A stretch of DNA of 64,000 nucleotides from Burkholderiales bacterium 67-32 (lineage in GTDB: Bacteria; Pseudomonadota; Gammaproteobacteria; Burkholderiales; Burkholderiaceae_B): NCBI GenBank assembly GCA_001898625.1, contig MKUP01000023.1:444740-508739 (forward strand). Reading direction: 5' to 3'. Position 1 is the first letter of the stretch. Each line of letters opens with the position of its first letter. Below the pieces are notes generated by a model. The model was not told the origin of the DNA. It searched no databases and saw only the letters and a program-made list of their open reading frames with translations. The translations under genes and the position numbers were made by a program. Shown piece after piece: positions 47,959 through 55,679 of the stretch.

Positions 47959-48939
47959 ATGAAGATCCAACTCCGACACCTGCTCGTCCCGTGTCTGCTG
48001 CCCGTGCTGCTGGGCGGCTGCCTGTCCACCTCTCACGTCCGCGCCGTGCCGGACGAAAAACGTCCGCAGGTCATCAGCCATGCCGAAGGCCTGGAGCGTG
48101 ACCGGCAAGCCATCCTGGCGATGGTGGGCGAATACCGGGTCAGCTTCAATTTCGAGGAAAGCGATCCCGCGCCGGGCTACGAGCCCAAGCGGCGCTACCG
48201 CAGCGGCGCCTACGAGATGGTGCTGGTGGCCGAGGACCAGGGCGACCGCATCGTGCTCCAGCACCTGCTGGTGCATCGCACCGCCGGTTTCGTGGTCAAG
48301 CACTGGCGCCAGGATTGGCGCTACCAGGCGCCGGCGCGGCTGGAATTCACCGAGAACCAGACCTGGCGCCTGCGTTCCATCGATCCGGCCGTCACCAAGG
48401 GAGCCTGGACGCAGTGCGTCTACGAGGTCAGCGACGCGCCGCGCTATTGCGGCACCGGCAAATGGACCTACGAGAACGATGTGCCGACGTGGACCTCGGA
48501 TGCCGGGTGGCGGCCGCTGCCGCGGCGCGAATACACCCAGCGCAGCGACTACAACGCGCTGGGCATCGTCAACACCCACCGCATCACCGCCGAGGGCTGG
48601 CTGCACGAGCAGGCCAATCGCAAGGTGGTGCGCGAAGGAGAGCGGGAACGCGCGACACTGGTGAACGAGACCGGCGTCAACGACTACCGCCGCATTACCG
48701 GCTTCAACTTCCGCAGCGGCCACGTCTATTGGGACAACACGTCGGACTACTGGCGCCGCATCCGGGCGGAATGGGGCCGGCGCATTGCCGAAGGGCAGGG
48801 AGTCAGGCTGAACTATCCGGTCGACGGCATGAAGATGATCATGAACATGTACATCCAGTCCCAGCAGGCGAACAACGGCGTGGCGATCGGTGATGCGGAC
48901 ATCCGCGAGCTGTTCGATCCGTGGGTGTCGGCACCGTAG
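47959..48939 (+). CDS. DUF6607-like lipoprotein at the end of the cassette
   Basis: A 326-residue lipoprotein with lipobox LGGC (Cys21). The body is rich in Trp and Tyr, with VKHWRQDWRYQAP, GTGKWTYENDVPTW, YTQRSDYNALGIVNTH and DNTSDYWRRIRAEW. I associate this pattern with the uncharacterised DUF6607 family. ATG 47959 was preferred over upstream in-frame starts because it gives the signal peptide directly. It lies 35 bp after slam on the same strand and probably shares its mRNA. The function is unknown; a periplasmic or outer-membrane accessory role in haem handling is only suggested by context. Confidence 0.7.
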   Translation: MKIQLRHLLVPCLLPVLLGGCLSTSHVRAVPDEKRPQVISHAEGLERDRQAILAMVGEYRVSFNFEESDPAPGYEPKRRYRSGAYEMVLVAEDQGDRIVLQHLLVHRTAGFVVKHWRQDWRYQAPARLEFTENQTWRLRSIDPAVTKGAWTQCVYEVSDAPRYCGTGKWTYENDVPTWTSDAGWRPLPRREYTQRSDYNALGIVNTHRITAEGWLHEQANRKVVREGERERATLVNETGVNDYRRITGFNFRSGHVYWDNTSDYWRRIRAEWGRRIAEGQGVRLNYPVDGMKMIMNMYIQSQQANNGVAIGDADIRELFDPWVSAP

Positions 48940-48958
48940 CGCAGACTAGCCGCCACCC

Positions 48959-49537
48959 TCAGGCATAAAGGCGCTCGCGCTCGTCGACCGGTATCGTTCG
49001 CGGGCGGCTGGCCGCCAGGCCGGCGTTCAATTCACGCACGCCGGCCTGCAGGCGGTCGGCGATTTCGGGCGAAATCCTGTAGCCGGTGATGGCATCGCCC
49101 GAGACCTGTGCGTCGGAGGCGTACACCGCGCCCAGGATGTGGCGGGCACCCAGCGCGTGCAGCACCGGCCGGAGGGCGTAGTCGACCGCCAGCAGGTGCG
49201 CGGGCGAACCGCCCGTGGCCAACGGCAGGACGATCTTGCCTTGCAGCGAAGTCTGCGGCAAGAGATCCAGGAATGCCTTGAGCACCCCGCTGTAGGCCGC
49301 CTTGTAGATGGGCGTGGCGACGACGACGGCGTCGGCCGAAGCGAGCTGCCTGACCGCGTCGACGATGCCCGCGTGCGAGAAATCCGCTTGCAGCAGCGCC
49401 TCGGCAGGCAGGTCCCGCACATGCAGGGACCGCACGGCATAGCCGTCGCGCGCAAGCTGTTGGGCTACGGTCTGCGCCAGCAGCGCCGAGCGGGACGTGG
49501 CAGCGGGGCTGCCGGTGATCGTGAGGACGGAGTACAT
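48959..49537 (-). CDS. ssuE: NAD(P)H-dependent FMN reductase, SsuE type
   Basis: A 192-residue flavodoxin-like FMN reductase close to E. coli SsuE (191 residues). Shared segments are ITGSP near the N-terminus, VVVATPIYKAAYSG, LPLATGGSPAHLLAVDYALRP (with the pi-helix Tyr) and the overall length. The start at 49537 (MYSVLTITGSP) is preferred over 49609. SsuE supplies reduced FMN to the alkanesulfonate monooxygenase SsuD. No ssuD or sulfonate ABC transporter is adjacent, so the partner must be elsewhere or different. Confidence 0.85.
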   Translation of the reverse strand: MYSVLTITGSPAATSRSALLAQTVAQQLARDGYAVRSLHVRDLPAEALLQADFSHAGIVDAVRQLASADAVVVATPIYKAAYSGVLKAFLDLLPQTSLQGKIVLPLATGGSPAHLLAVDYALRPVLHALGARHILGAVYASDAQVSGDAITGYRISPEIADRLQAGVRELNAGLAASRPRTIPVDERERLYA

Positions 49538-49700
49538 GGCGGCGTGGTCCGAAACAGAGATGTCCACCATAAGACGTCCGCCGCCGAAATCCAAACAACC
49601 AATTCGCATTTGCTCAGACGCTTTGTGCCGGAGCCCGCGGATTTCCTGCGGCGGCCAGGGGGACAGGCATCGCGGTCATAAGCATCGGCTCAAAAAGTCG

Positions 49701-49763
49701 TTGACCCTGGGAAGAGCGAGGCCTAATCTATTTACGTTTCGCACAACAAGTCCATATTGCGAA
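49701..49763 (+). promoter_or_regulatory. Promoter and dyad upstream of Bug-racemase genes
   Basis: TTGACC (49701-49706), 17 bp, TAATCT (49724-49729) is a good sigma70-type promoter in the 289-bp gap before the Bug gene. Just downstream, TTCGCA (49738-49743) and TGCGAA (49758-49763) form an inverted repeat spaced 14 bp, in the position of a repressor site near the transcript start. The IclR protein encoded at 51562-52329 is a candidate ligand. Confidence 0.55.
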
Positions 49764-49826
49764 CATGTTGGACCCGCCAGGCGCGCGGTCCTCGGCACGG
49801 GGTATTCCATTCGACAGGAAGTCTTC

Positions 49827-50807
49827 ATGAAATCGACGAGCTCATTGCTAGCGGGCGCGGCCTTGGCGGCATGCGCGGTTCTTGCTTCTTCTCCCCTCAT
49901 GGCGCAGTCGTTTCCCGGCAAGCCCGTGCGCATCGTGGCGCCCTACGTGGCGGGTGGGACCGTGGACGTGCTGTCGCGCGCCCTGGCCGTGCAGTTGACC
50001 GAAGAGTTCGGACAGCAGGTGGTGGTGGAAAATCGCGCCGGCGCGTCGGGCAACATCGGTGCCGAATACGTGGCGGGATCGGATCCCGACGGGCATGTCC
50101 TGCTGCTGACCGCCAGTACCGTCATCGTCAACCCGTTGGTCATGAAAGAAGCCCAGCGCTTCGATCTGCGCAAGGACTTCACCCCCATCGGCATGGTCGC
50201 CAGCACGCCGCTGGTCTTCGTGGTGTCGCCGCAGAGCGGCATCAATACCGTGGGCGACTTCATCAAGGCGGCCAAGGCGCATCCCGAGAAAGTCAACTTC
50301 GGCGTCGGCGGATTCGGCTCCGGCGGCCACCTGGCGATGGAGACTTTCAACGTCCGGGCCGGCACCCAGATCCCGATGGTGATCTACAAAGGATCGGCGC
50401 CGGCCTTGGCCGATATCGTGGGCGGCCAGCTCAGCGCCATCATGGATCCGGTATTGACCACCTTGCCCTTCGTCAGCACGGGCCGCCTGAAAGCTATCGC
50501 GGTGACCGGCCAGCAGCGCAGCAGCCTGCTGCCTTCGGTCCCGACCTTGCAGGAAGCCGGGGTGCGCGACATGGATTTCGTTTCCTGGTACGGCATGTGG
50601 GCGCCCAAGGGTCTGCCCGAGCCGGTGGCCACGCGGATCCAGGCGGCGCTGACCAAGGTGTTGGGGTCGGCGCAGTTCAAGGCCTGGCTCGACAAGCAGG
50701 GCATGGTGGCGGGATCCGTCACGGGCAAGCAGTTCGGCGACTACGTCGCGGCTGAAAGCCGCAAGTACGCGCAGGCCGTCGAGCAGGCGAAAATAGAAAA
50801 GAAATAA
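49827..50807 (+). CDS. Bug-family periplasmic receptor
   Basis: A 326-residue Bug protein with a signal peptide cleaved near PLMAQSFPGK and signatures VRIVAPYVAGGTVDVLSRA and MVIYKGSAPALADIVGGQ. ATG 49827 follows CAGGAAGTCTTC. It lies 23 bp before the racemase-like gene and probably shares its promoter at 49701. Its ligand may be a dicarboxylate or amino acid derivative related to that enzyme (inference). Confidence 0.9.
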   Translation: MKSTSSLLAGAALAACAVLASSPLMAQSFPGKPVRIVAPYVAGGTVDVLSRALAVQLTEEFGQQVVVENRAGASGNIGAEYVAGSDPDGHVLLLTASTVIVNPLVMKEAQRFDLRKDFTPIGMVASTPLVFVVSPQSGINTVGDFIKAAKAHPEKVNFGVGGFGSGGHLAMETFNVRAGTQIPMVIYKGSAPALADIVGGQLSAIMDPVLTTLPFVSTGRLKAIAVTGQQRSSLLPSVPTLQEAGVRDMDFVSWYGMWAPKGLPEPVATRIQAALTKVLGSAQFKAWLDKQGMVAGSVTGKQFGDYVAAESRKYAQAVEQAKIEKK

Positions 50808-50830
50808 ATCGGGCAGATCGGGAGCACAGC

Positions 50831-51550
50831 ATGGCCGTGGCGCGCCGGAAGACCTTTCACGGGGTCAGCGTGGGTATCTTGATGGTGAAGACCGGCTTTC
50901 GCCGGTTGCCGGGCGACGTCGGCCATGCCGGCACCTGGGATTTCCCGGTGCAGTATCGCGTCGTCGAGTCCGCCACGCCGGACAAGATGATGGCGTTGCA
51001 GGCGTCGGGGCTGCTGGACGATTTCAAGGCGGCGGCGCTGGACCTGATCGCCGGCGGGGTCGATGGCATCGCCACCACTTGCGGCTTTCTGGCGCTGTTC
51101 CAGCGCGAGCTGGCCGAGGCCTGCAGCGTGCCGGTGGCCACCAGCAGCCTGTTGCAGGTGCCCCTGGCCGAACGCCTGCTGCCGGCGGGCAAGCGGGTGG
51201 GCATCCTGACCTTCAGCAGCGAGAACCTGCACGCGGCGCATCTCGAGGCGGTCGGTGTGGCGCCGGATACGCCGGTGGTGGGCATGCCGGCCGATTCGGT
51301 GTTCGTCACCTCGATCAAGTCGGGCGACGTCGTTCCCCGGTTCGAGGAAATGCGCGCCGAGGTGCTGGCCGCCGCGGCGGAGCTGTTGCGCCGCCATCCC
51401 GATGTGGGCGCCATCGTTTCCGAATGCAGCAACATGACCCCGTTCAGCGCGGATATCGTCGAGCGCTTCGGCGTTCCGGTCTATGACGGCGTATCGTTGA
51501 TCAACTGGTTCCACGCGGGATTGCGCCCGCGCCGCTATCCGCCGGCCTGA
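50831..51550 (+). CDS. Aspartate/glutamate racemase-superfamily protein
   Basis: A 239-residue protein with two pseudo-symmetric domains and two likely catalytic cysteines, C84 in ATTCGFLA and C199 in VSECSNM. This is the pattern of the superfamily that includes Asp/Glu racemase, arylmalonate decarboxylase, hydantoin racemase and maleate isomerase. Which reaction applies cannot be determined. It follows the Bug gene by 23 bp and converges with an IclR gene. Confidence 0.8.
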   Translation: MAVARRKTFHGVSVGILMVKTGFRRLPGDVGHAGTWDFPVQYRVVESATPDKMMALQASGLLDDFKAAALDLIAGGVDGIATTCGFLALFQRELAEACSVPVATSSLLQVPLAERLLPAGKRVGILTFSSENLHAAHLEAVGVAPDTPVVGMPADSVFVTSIKSGDVVPRFEEMRAEVLAAAAELLRRHPDVGAIVSECSNMTPFSADIVERFGVPVYDGVSLINWFHAGLRPRRYPPA

Positions 51551-51561
51551 GCGGGGTTTCG

Positions 51562-52329
51562 TCAGCCGTGCTGCAACGCGGACGACACGTTCTCGCAGGC
51601 CCGTTGCAGATGCTGGGCCAGCGACGAATCGACGTCGAGCTCGTCGTCCAGCTCCAGCCCCGATACCACGATGGCGCCCAGCGCGGCGGCATTGCGGCCG
51701 TGGAACGGGTAGGCGAGCGAGGCCAGGCCGCGCTTGTAGCGCCCGGCCGTGGCGCAGAAACCGCCGGCCTGGCGCACTTTCTTCAGCAGGGGGCGGATCT
51801 TGTCGAGGCGGGCCTTGCCCAGCGTGGCCAGGCAGAGTTCGTCCGGATAAGTGGACAGGATGGACTTGCCGCTGGCGCAGTCGTCCAGCGGAAACTGGTT
51901 GCCGATGTCGATGATGACGTTCATTGGCGTGCGCGGGGTCCAGATGCGTTCGACGATGATGGCGCGATCGCGCGCGGGTATCGAGATGGATACCAGCGCC
52001 GAACGGCCTTGCAGGACCTTTTCCTGGAGTTCCACCGCATAGGGCAGGGCGGCGCGGCGCACGTTCTGGCGGCTGGCGTGCGCCGTCGCGAACAGCAGGC
52101 ATTCCGGCCCCAACATGTAGACTCCGTCGTCCGCGGCAACCATGTCCCAGTGCATGAGGGTTTTCAGCAAACGGTGGACGGTGGTGCGTTCGATGCCGGT
52201 GCGGCGCGACAGATCGAGCGCCGTGGCGCCCTGGGGCGTGCCGGCCAGTTCGCGCAGCACGACGAATGCGCGATCGATGGATTGCACGCGCCCTGATTCG
52301 GCGGAAGGAGAGGCTGGATTCGTCTGCAC
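51562..52329 (-). CDS. IclR-family transcriptional regulator
   Basis: A 255-residue IclR protein. The wHTH spans about residues 15-75 (TALDLSRRTGIERTTVHRLLKTL) and the effector domain follows. The start is GTG 52329, since no suitable in-frame ATG lies before the HTH. It sits 47 bp downstream of the acyl-CoA synthetase gene on the same strand and may regulate that gene, the divergent enoyl-CoA hydratase operon and perhaps the Bug-racemase pair. Confidence 0.87.
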   Translation of the reverse strand: MQTNPASPSAESGRVQSIDRAFVVLRELAGTPQGATALDLSRRTGIERTTVHRLLKTLMHWDMVAADDGVYMLGPECLLFATAHASRQNVRRAALPYAVELQEKVLQGRSALVSISIPARDRAIIVERIWTPRTPMNVIIDIGNQFPLDDCASGKSILSTYPDELCLATLGKARLDKIRPLLKKVRQAGGFCATAGRYKRGLASLAYPFHGRNAAALGAIVVSGLELDDELDVDSSLAQHLQRACENVSSALQHG

Positions 52330-52376
52330 GAGGCGCGCTCGATGGAAGTGTCGGAAAGGGGCGGCGGACCTGAGCG

Positions 52377-53900
52377 TCAGGCGGGCCGGCTCGCAATGAT
52401 CGCGTCCTGGACCTTGCGGATCAACACTTTACCGTAATGCGAGCGCGGCAGTAGCGGCATGAACACGAGCAGCTTGGGGCGCTTGTGCGCCGACAGACGC
52501 TCCCGGCAGAACGCGGCGAGTTCGTCTTCGGCCAGCGCGGCGCCGGCGCGGACCACTACCGCCGCCGCGACGAGTTCTCCCCATTCGGCATCGGGGATGC
52601 CCACCACGGCGGCTTCCTGCACCGCCGGATGCTCGGCCAGCGTCTGCTCCACTTCCGACGGCTGCACCGACTTGCCGCCGGTGCGGATGACCGCCTTCAC
52701 CCGGCCGCGTATGCGCAGCCGGCCCTGTTCGTCGATGCTGCCCAGATCGCCGGTGCGGAACCAGCCGTCCTCCAGGACCGCGGCATTCAGTTCGGGCCGC
52801 TGCCAGTAGCCCTGCATGACATGGTCGCCGCGGATCAGCAGTTCGCCGATGCCCCCGGGGGGCAGGCGGCGTTCGCCATCGACGACGGCGATGGTGGCGC
52901 CTTCCGTCGTGGGGCCGACCAGGCCCTGCGTGCCATCCGGGTCGGCAAGGACCTCGGCGTTGGACGAGGGCGGGCGGTAGCAGGTCCAGGGCGCCTCCGT
53001 CAGGCCGTAGATGACCGAGAACACCGGGCCGAAGGCCGCGACCGCCTGCTCGAACAGGGACGGCGGCATGGCTGCCGCCCCGACTTCGATGCAGGCCAGC
53101 GAGCGGGTGTCGGCCTGCAGTTCCGGTAGCAGTTTCAGCAGACGCACCAAGTGGGTGGGAACCAGCGACGTGCAGGTAGGCCGATGGCGCGCCACCAGTT
53201 CCAGGAAGCGGTGGGGCTCGAAATGCGACCCCAGTACCAGCGTGCCGCCTTGCAGCAGATGCGCCATCTGCAGGATCGCGGCGATGGGCCAGAGCGGCCG
53301 CATGTTCAGCATGACGTCGCCCACCCAGGGACGACGTGCGGCCATGATGTTGCGCAGCGCCGCGCAATAGCTGCGATGTGTATGGACGACCGCCTTGGGC
53401 AGGCCGGTGGTGCCGCCGGTGTAGTTCAGCGAGGCGATCATGTCCGGCTCGCAGTGCGGCGGGCTCGCGGACGAAGCCGGCAGAGGTATGCCCTCGAGGG
53501 CATCGAGCAGCCGCGCCTCGATGCCGCTTTCGTCCAGGCCTGGGCGCAGGGCTTCGATGCGGCCGGCGTAGGCCTGGCAGTAGAGCAGCACGCGCGCGCC
53601 GGCGTCGCGCAACTGGCTCAGCAGTTCGGCCGTGTCCAGGGCCGGATCCAGCGCGACGCGGACGCGCCCGGCGCACATGATGCCGTAGTCGGCGCACAGG
53701 AAATCCGCCGTGCTGTCTCCCAGCAAGGCGATGCGGTCGCCAACCCGAGTGTCGAAGCCCGCGAGCAGCCGCCGCGAGAACAGGGACACCGCATCGGCCA
53801 GCTCGGCGAAGCTGGTGCGGCGGTCGGTGTCGGCGTCGACCAGGGCGCAGCGGTCCGGCCACGACCGGACCGCCTGGTCGAGAAGGGCGGCGATGTGCAT
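52377..53900 (-). CDS. AMP-forming acyl-CoA synthetase
   Basis: A 507-residue ANL-superfamily enzyme. It has the P-loop YTGGTTGLPKA, the motif YGLTEAPW, the hinge-region RTGDLGSIDEQGRLRIRGRVK (part) and a C-terminal catalytic Lys in SHYGKVLIRK. It activates a carboxylic acid as an acyl-adenylate and then a CoA thioester. It is divergent from an enoyl-CoA hydratase gene, and the start codon lies inside a perfect palindrome. The substrate is unknown, but the partners suggest beta-oxidation-like degradation of a small or aromatic acid. Confidence 0.88.
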   Translation of the reverse strand: MHIAALLDQAVRSWPDRCALVDADTDRRTSFAELADAVSLFSRRLLAGFDTRVGDRIALLGDSTADFLCADYGIMCAGRVRVALDPALDTAELLSQLRDAGARVLLYCQAYAGRIEALRPGLDESGIEARLLDALEGIPLPASSASPPHCEPDMIASLNYTGGTTGLPKAVVHTHRSYCAALRNIMAARRPWVGDVMLNMRPLWPIAAILQMAHLLQGGTLVLGSHFEPHRFLELVARHRPTCTSLVPTHLVRLLKLLPELQADTRSLACIEVGAAAMPPSLFEQAVAAFGPVFSVIYGLTEAPWTCYRPPSSNAEVLADPDGTQGLVGPTTEGATIAVVDGERRLPPGGIGELLIRGDHVMQGYWQRPELNAAVLEDGWFRTGDLGSIDEQGRLRIRGRVKAVIRTGGKSVQPSEVEQTLAEHPAVQEAAVVGIPDAEWGELVAAAVVVRAGAALAEDELAAFCRERLSAHKRPKLLVFMPLLPRSHYGKVLIRKVQDAIIASRPA

Positions 53901-53949
53901 GTGTTCATAATAAACACATGTTGTGCTCTATACAAACTCTTCCTAAAAT
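53898..53949. promoter_or_regulatory. Overlapping divergent promoters and perfect palindrome
   Basis: CATGTGTT (53898-53905) and AACACATG (53913-53920) form a perfect 8-bp dyad with a 7-bp spacer that includes the start codon of the minus-strand synthetase. Forward promoter: TTGTGC (53921-53926), 17 bp, TAAAAT (53944-53949). Reverse promoter: TTGTAT, 17 bp, TATTAT, whose predicted start falls on or next to the synthetase ATG, implying a leaderless message. The nearby IclR protein is the likely binder. Confidence 0.6.
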
Positions 53950-53993
53950 TCCCGCAGGAGGTGCTTCGCGACCGAGGCACGGTGGAGAAACCG

Positions 53994-54749
53994 ATGAGCA
54001 TCGAATTCGAAGGCGTGGGCGACGGGGTCTTCGTCGTCACGCTGAATCGTCCCGAACGGCTGAACGCGCTGGACGCGGCGCACAAGCAGGCACTGGCCGA
54101 TATCTGGCGGCAGGCCGAGGCGCGCGACGAGGTCCGGGCGGTGGTGGTGCGGGGAGCCGGTCCACGGGCCTTCTCGGCCGGCTCCGATTTCAAGGCGATG
54201 AAAGAGACCGGCGGCACCGTCGATACCGATACGCTGGCCAACGCGATCCCTTCCGTCGGCCTGCCGCTTACCAAACCGGTGGTCGCGGCCTTGCACGGCT
54301 ATGTCATCGGCTTCGGCCTGACGCTGGCCATCCACTGCGACCTGCGCATTGCCGGTCCCGACGCGCGCCTGTCCTTCCCCGAAGTCGAGCATGGCATGCT
54401 GTCCGGCATCAGCGACATCACGCTGCCGGGCCTGGTGGGCGAGGCGGCCGCGCTCGAGATCATGCTGACCGGCCGTGCCTACACGGCCGAAGAGGCGCAG
54501 GCGATGCGGCTGGTGAACCGGGTCGCTCCCGATCCCCAGGCCGAGGCGCTGGCGCTGGCGCGCACGCTGGCGGGCAATTCCTTCCACGCCAATCGCCTGA
54601 CCAAGCAATTGGTGCTGGCCGAGCGCCAGGCCACCATCGCCCGGCATATGCAGCAGGTGGTCCAGGCCCGCCTGGACATCACCGCGTCCAGCCGCCACGC
54701 CTCCGTGCTCGATACCGCCGGCGCGCAACCCCGCGCCCGCCTGGACTGA
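53994..54749 (+). CDS. Enoyl-CoA hydratase/isomerase family protein
   Basis: A 251-residue crotonase-fold protein. The oxyanion-hole segments are AFSAGSDFKAM and GYVIGFGLTLAIHCDLRIA, and FPEVEHGMLSGIS lies where a catalytic acid is expected. ATG 53994 has GGTGGAG upstream. It is followed within 3 bp by an alpha/beta-hydrolase gene and is divergent from the acyl-CoA synthetase gene. Hydration, isomerisation or ring opening of an acyl-CoA intermediate are possible reactions. Confidence 0.85.
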   Translation: MSIEFEGVGDGVFVVTLNRPERLNALDAAHKQALADIWRQAEARDEVRAVVVRGAGPRAFSAGSDFKAMKETGGTVDTDTLANAIPSVGLPLTKPVVAALHGYVIGFGLTLAIHCDLRIAGPDARLSFPEVEHGMLSGISDITLPGLVGEAAALEIMLTGRAYTAEEAQAMRLVNRVAPDPQAEALALARTLAGNSFHANRLTKQLVLAERQATIARHMQQVVQARLDITASSRHASVLDTAGAQPRARLD

Positions 54750-54752
54750 AGC

Positions 54753-55637
54753 ATGCCGGCAAGCGAGACACCGGCCGCACCCGCCGGACCCGACTGGTAC
54801 CGCCATGCGCTGGCGCAGGCGGCCGAGTCGCGCCGGGCCATGGCGGACGGCGCGCCTCTGCACTACCTGGGATGGGGGTTGGAGCACGGCGGGCGGCCCG
54901 GCCTGCTATTCGTGCACGGCTACCGGGCGCATGCGCACTATTGGGATTTCATCGCCCCCTATTTTGCCGACCGTTACCGCGTGGCAGCCCTCGACCTTGC
55001 CGGCATGGGCGACAGCGGTCATCGTTCGTCGTACAGCGCGCGCGGGTTCGCCCAGGACATCGCGGCGGTCATCGACGATGCCGCGCTGGGGCCGGCCGTG
55101 GTGGTCGGCCACAGCTTCGGCGGCGCCCGCGCCCTGCGGGCCGCCGCGGAGTTCCCGGATCGCATCCGGCATGTGATCGCCCTCGACAGCATCTGCCGGT
55201 TCGCCGACAGTCCGCCCAGTTCGGCGGCGCCGGCCCGGCGGCCGCGTATCGATCCCTACCCGGATTTCGCCAGCGCCAGGGCGCGCTACCGGCTCACGCC
55301 GGAGCAGCCGTGCGACAACGATTTCCTGCTGGATCACGTGGCGCGTTTTTCGCTGCGCCGGGAAGGGCAGGGCTGGCTGTGGAAATTCGATCCCAACCTG
55401 CCGCCCGGCCCGCACGAGCCGGACATGGGGGAACTGCTGCGCGGGTTGGACATTCCGGTGGACTACGTGCGTGGCGAGTTCAGCACCGTGATCCGCCAGC
55501 AGGACGCGGAACGCATCGTGGCCTGCCTGCGGCATGGGCGCGGGCCCATCGTGATCCCGCAGGCCCATCACTACCTGATGCTGGACCAGCCGCTGGCGCT
55601 GGTGGCGGCGCTGCGGGCGCTGCTGGCCGGCCGGTGA
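54753..55637 (+). CDS. Alpha/beta-hydrolase
   Basis: A 294-residue hydrolase with an oxyanion segment LLFVHGYRAHAHYW, nucleophile elbow VGHSFGG with Ser121, and a C-terminal His in PQAHHYLMLDQP. It follows the enoyl-CoA hydratase gene by 3 bp, so the two are probably co-translated. A thioesterase or C-C hydrolase role in the same acyl-CoA route is plausible but unproven. Confidence 0.8.
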   Translation: MPASETPAAPAGPDWYRHALAQAAESRRAMADGAPLHYLGWGLEHGGRPGLLFVHGYRAHAHYWDFIAPYFADRYRVAALDLAGMGDSGHRSSYSARGFAQDIAAVIDDAALGPAVVVGHSFGGARALRAAAEFPDRIRHVIALDSICRFADSPPSSAAPARRPRIDPYPDFASARARYRLTPEQPCDNDFLLDHVARFSLRREGQGWLWKFDPNLPPGPHEPDMGELLRGLDIPVDYVRGEFSTVIRQQDAERIVACLRHGRGPIVIPQAHHYLMLDQPLALVAALRALLAGR

Positions 55638-55639
55638 GG

Positions 55640-55668
55640 CGCGCCCCGCGCGTTGCACGCGGGGCGCG
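55640..55668. terminator. Bidirectional hairpin between hydrolase and pntB
   Basis: CGCGCCCCGCG (55640-55650), loop CGTTGCA, CGCGGGGCGCG (55658-55668) is a perfect 11-bp stem in the convergent gap. It lacks a T-tract on either side. Confidence 0.6.
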
Positions 55669-55679
55669 GATACCGCTTC

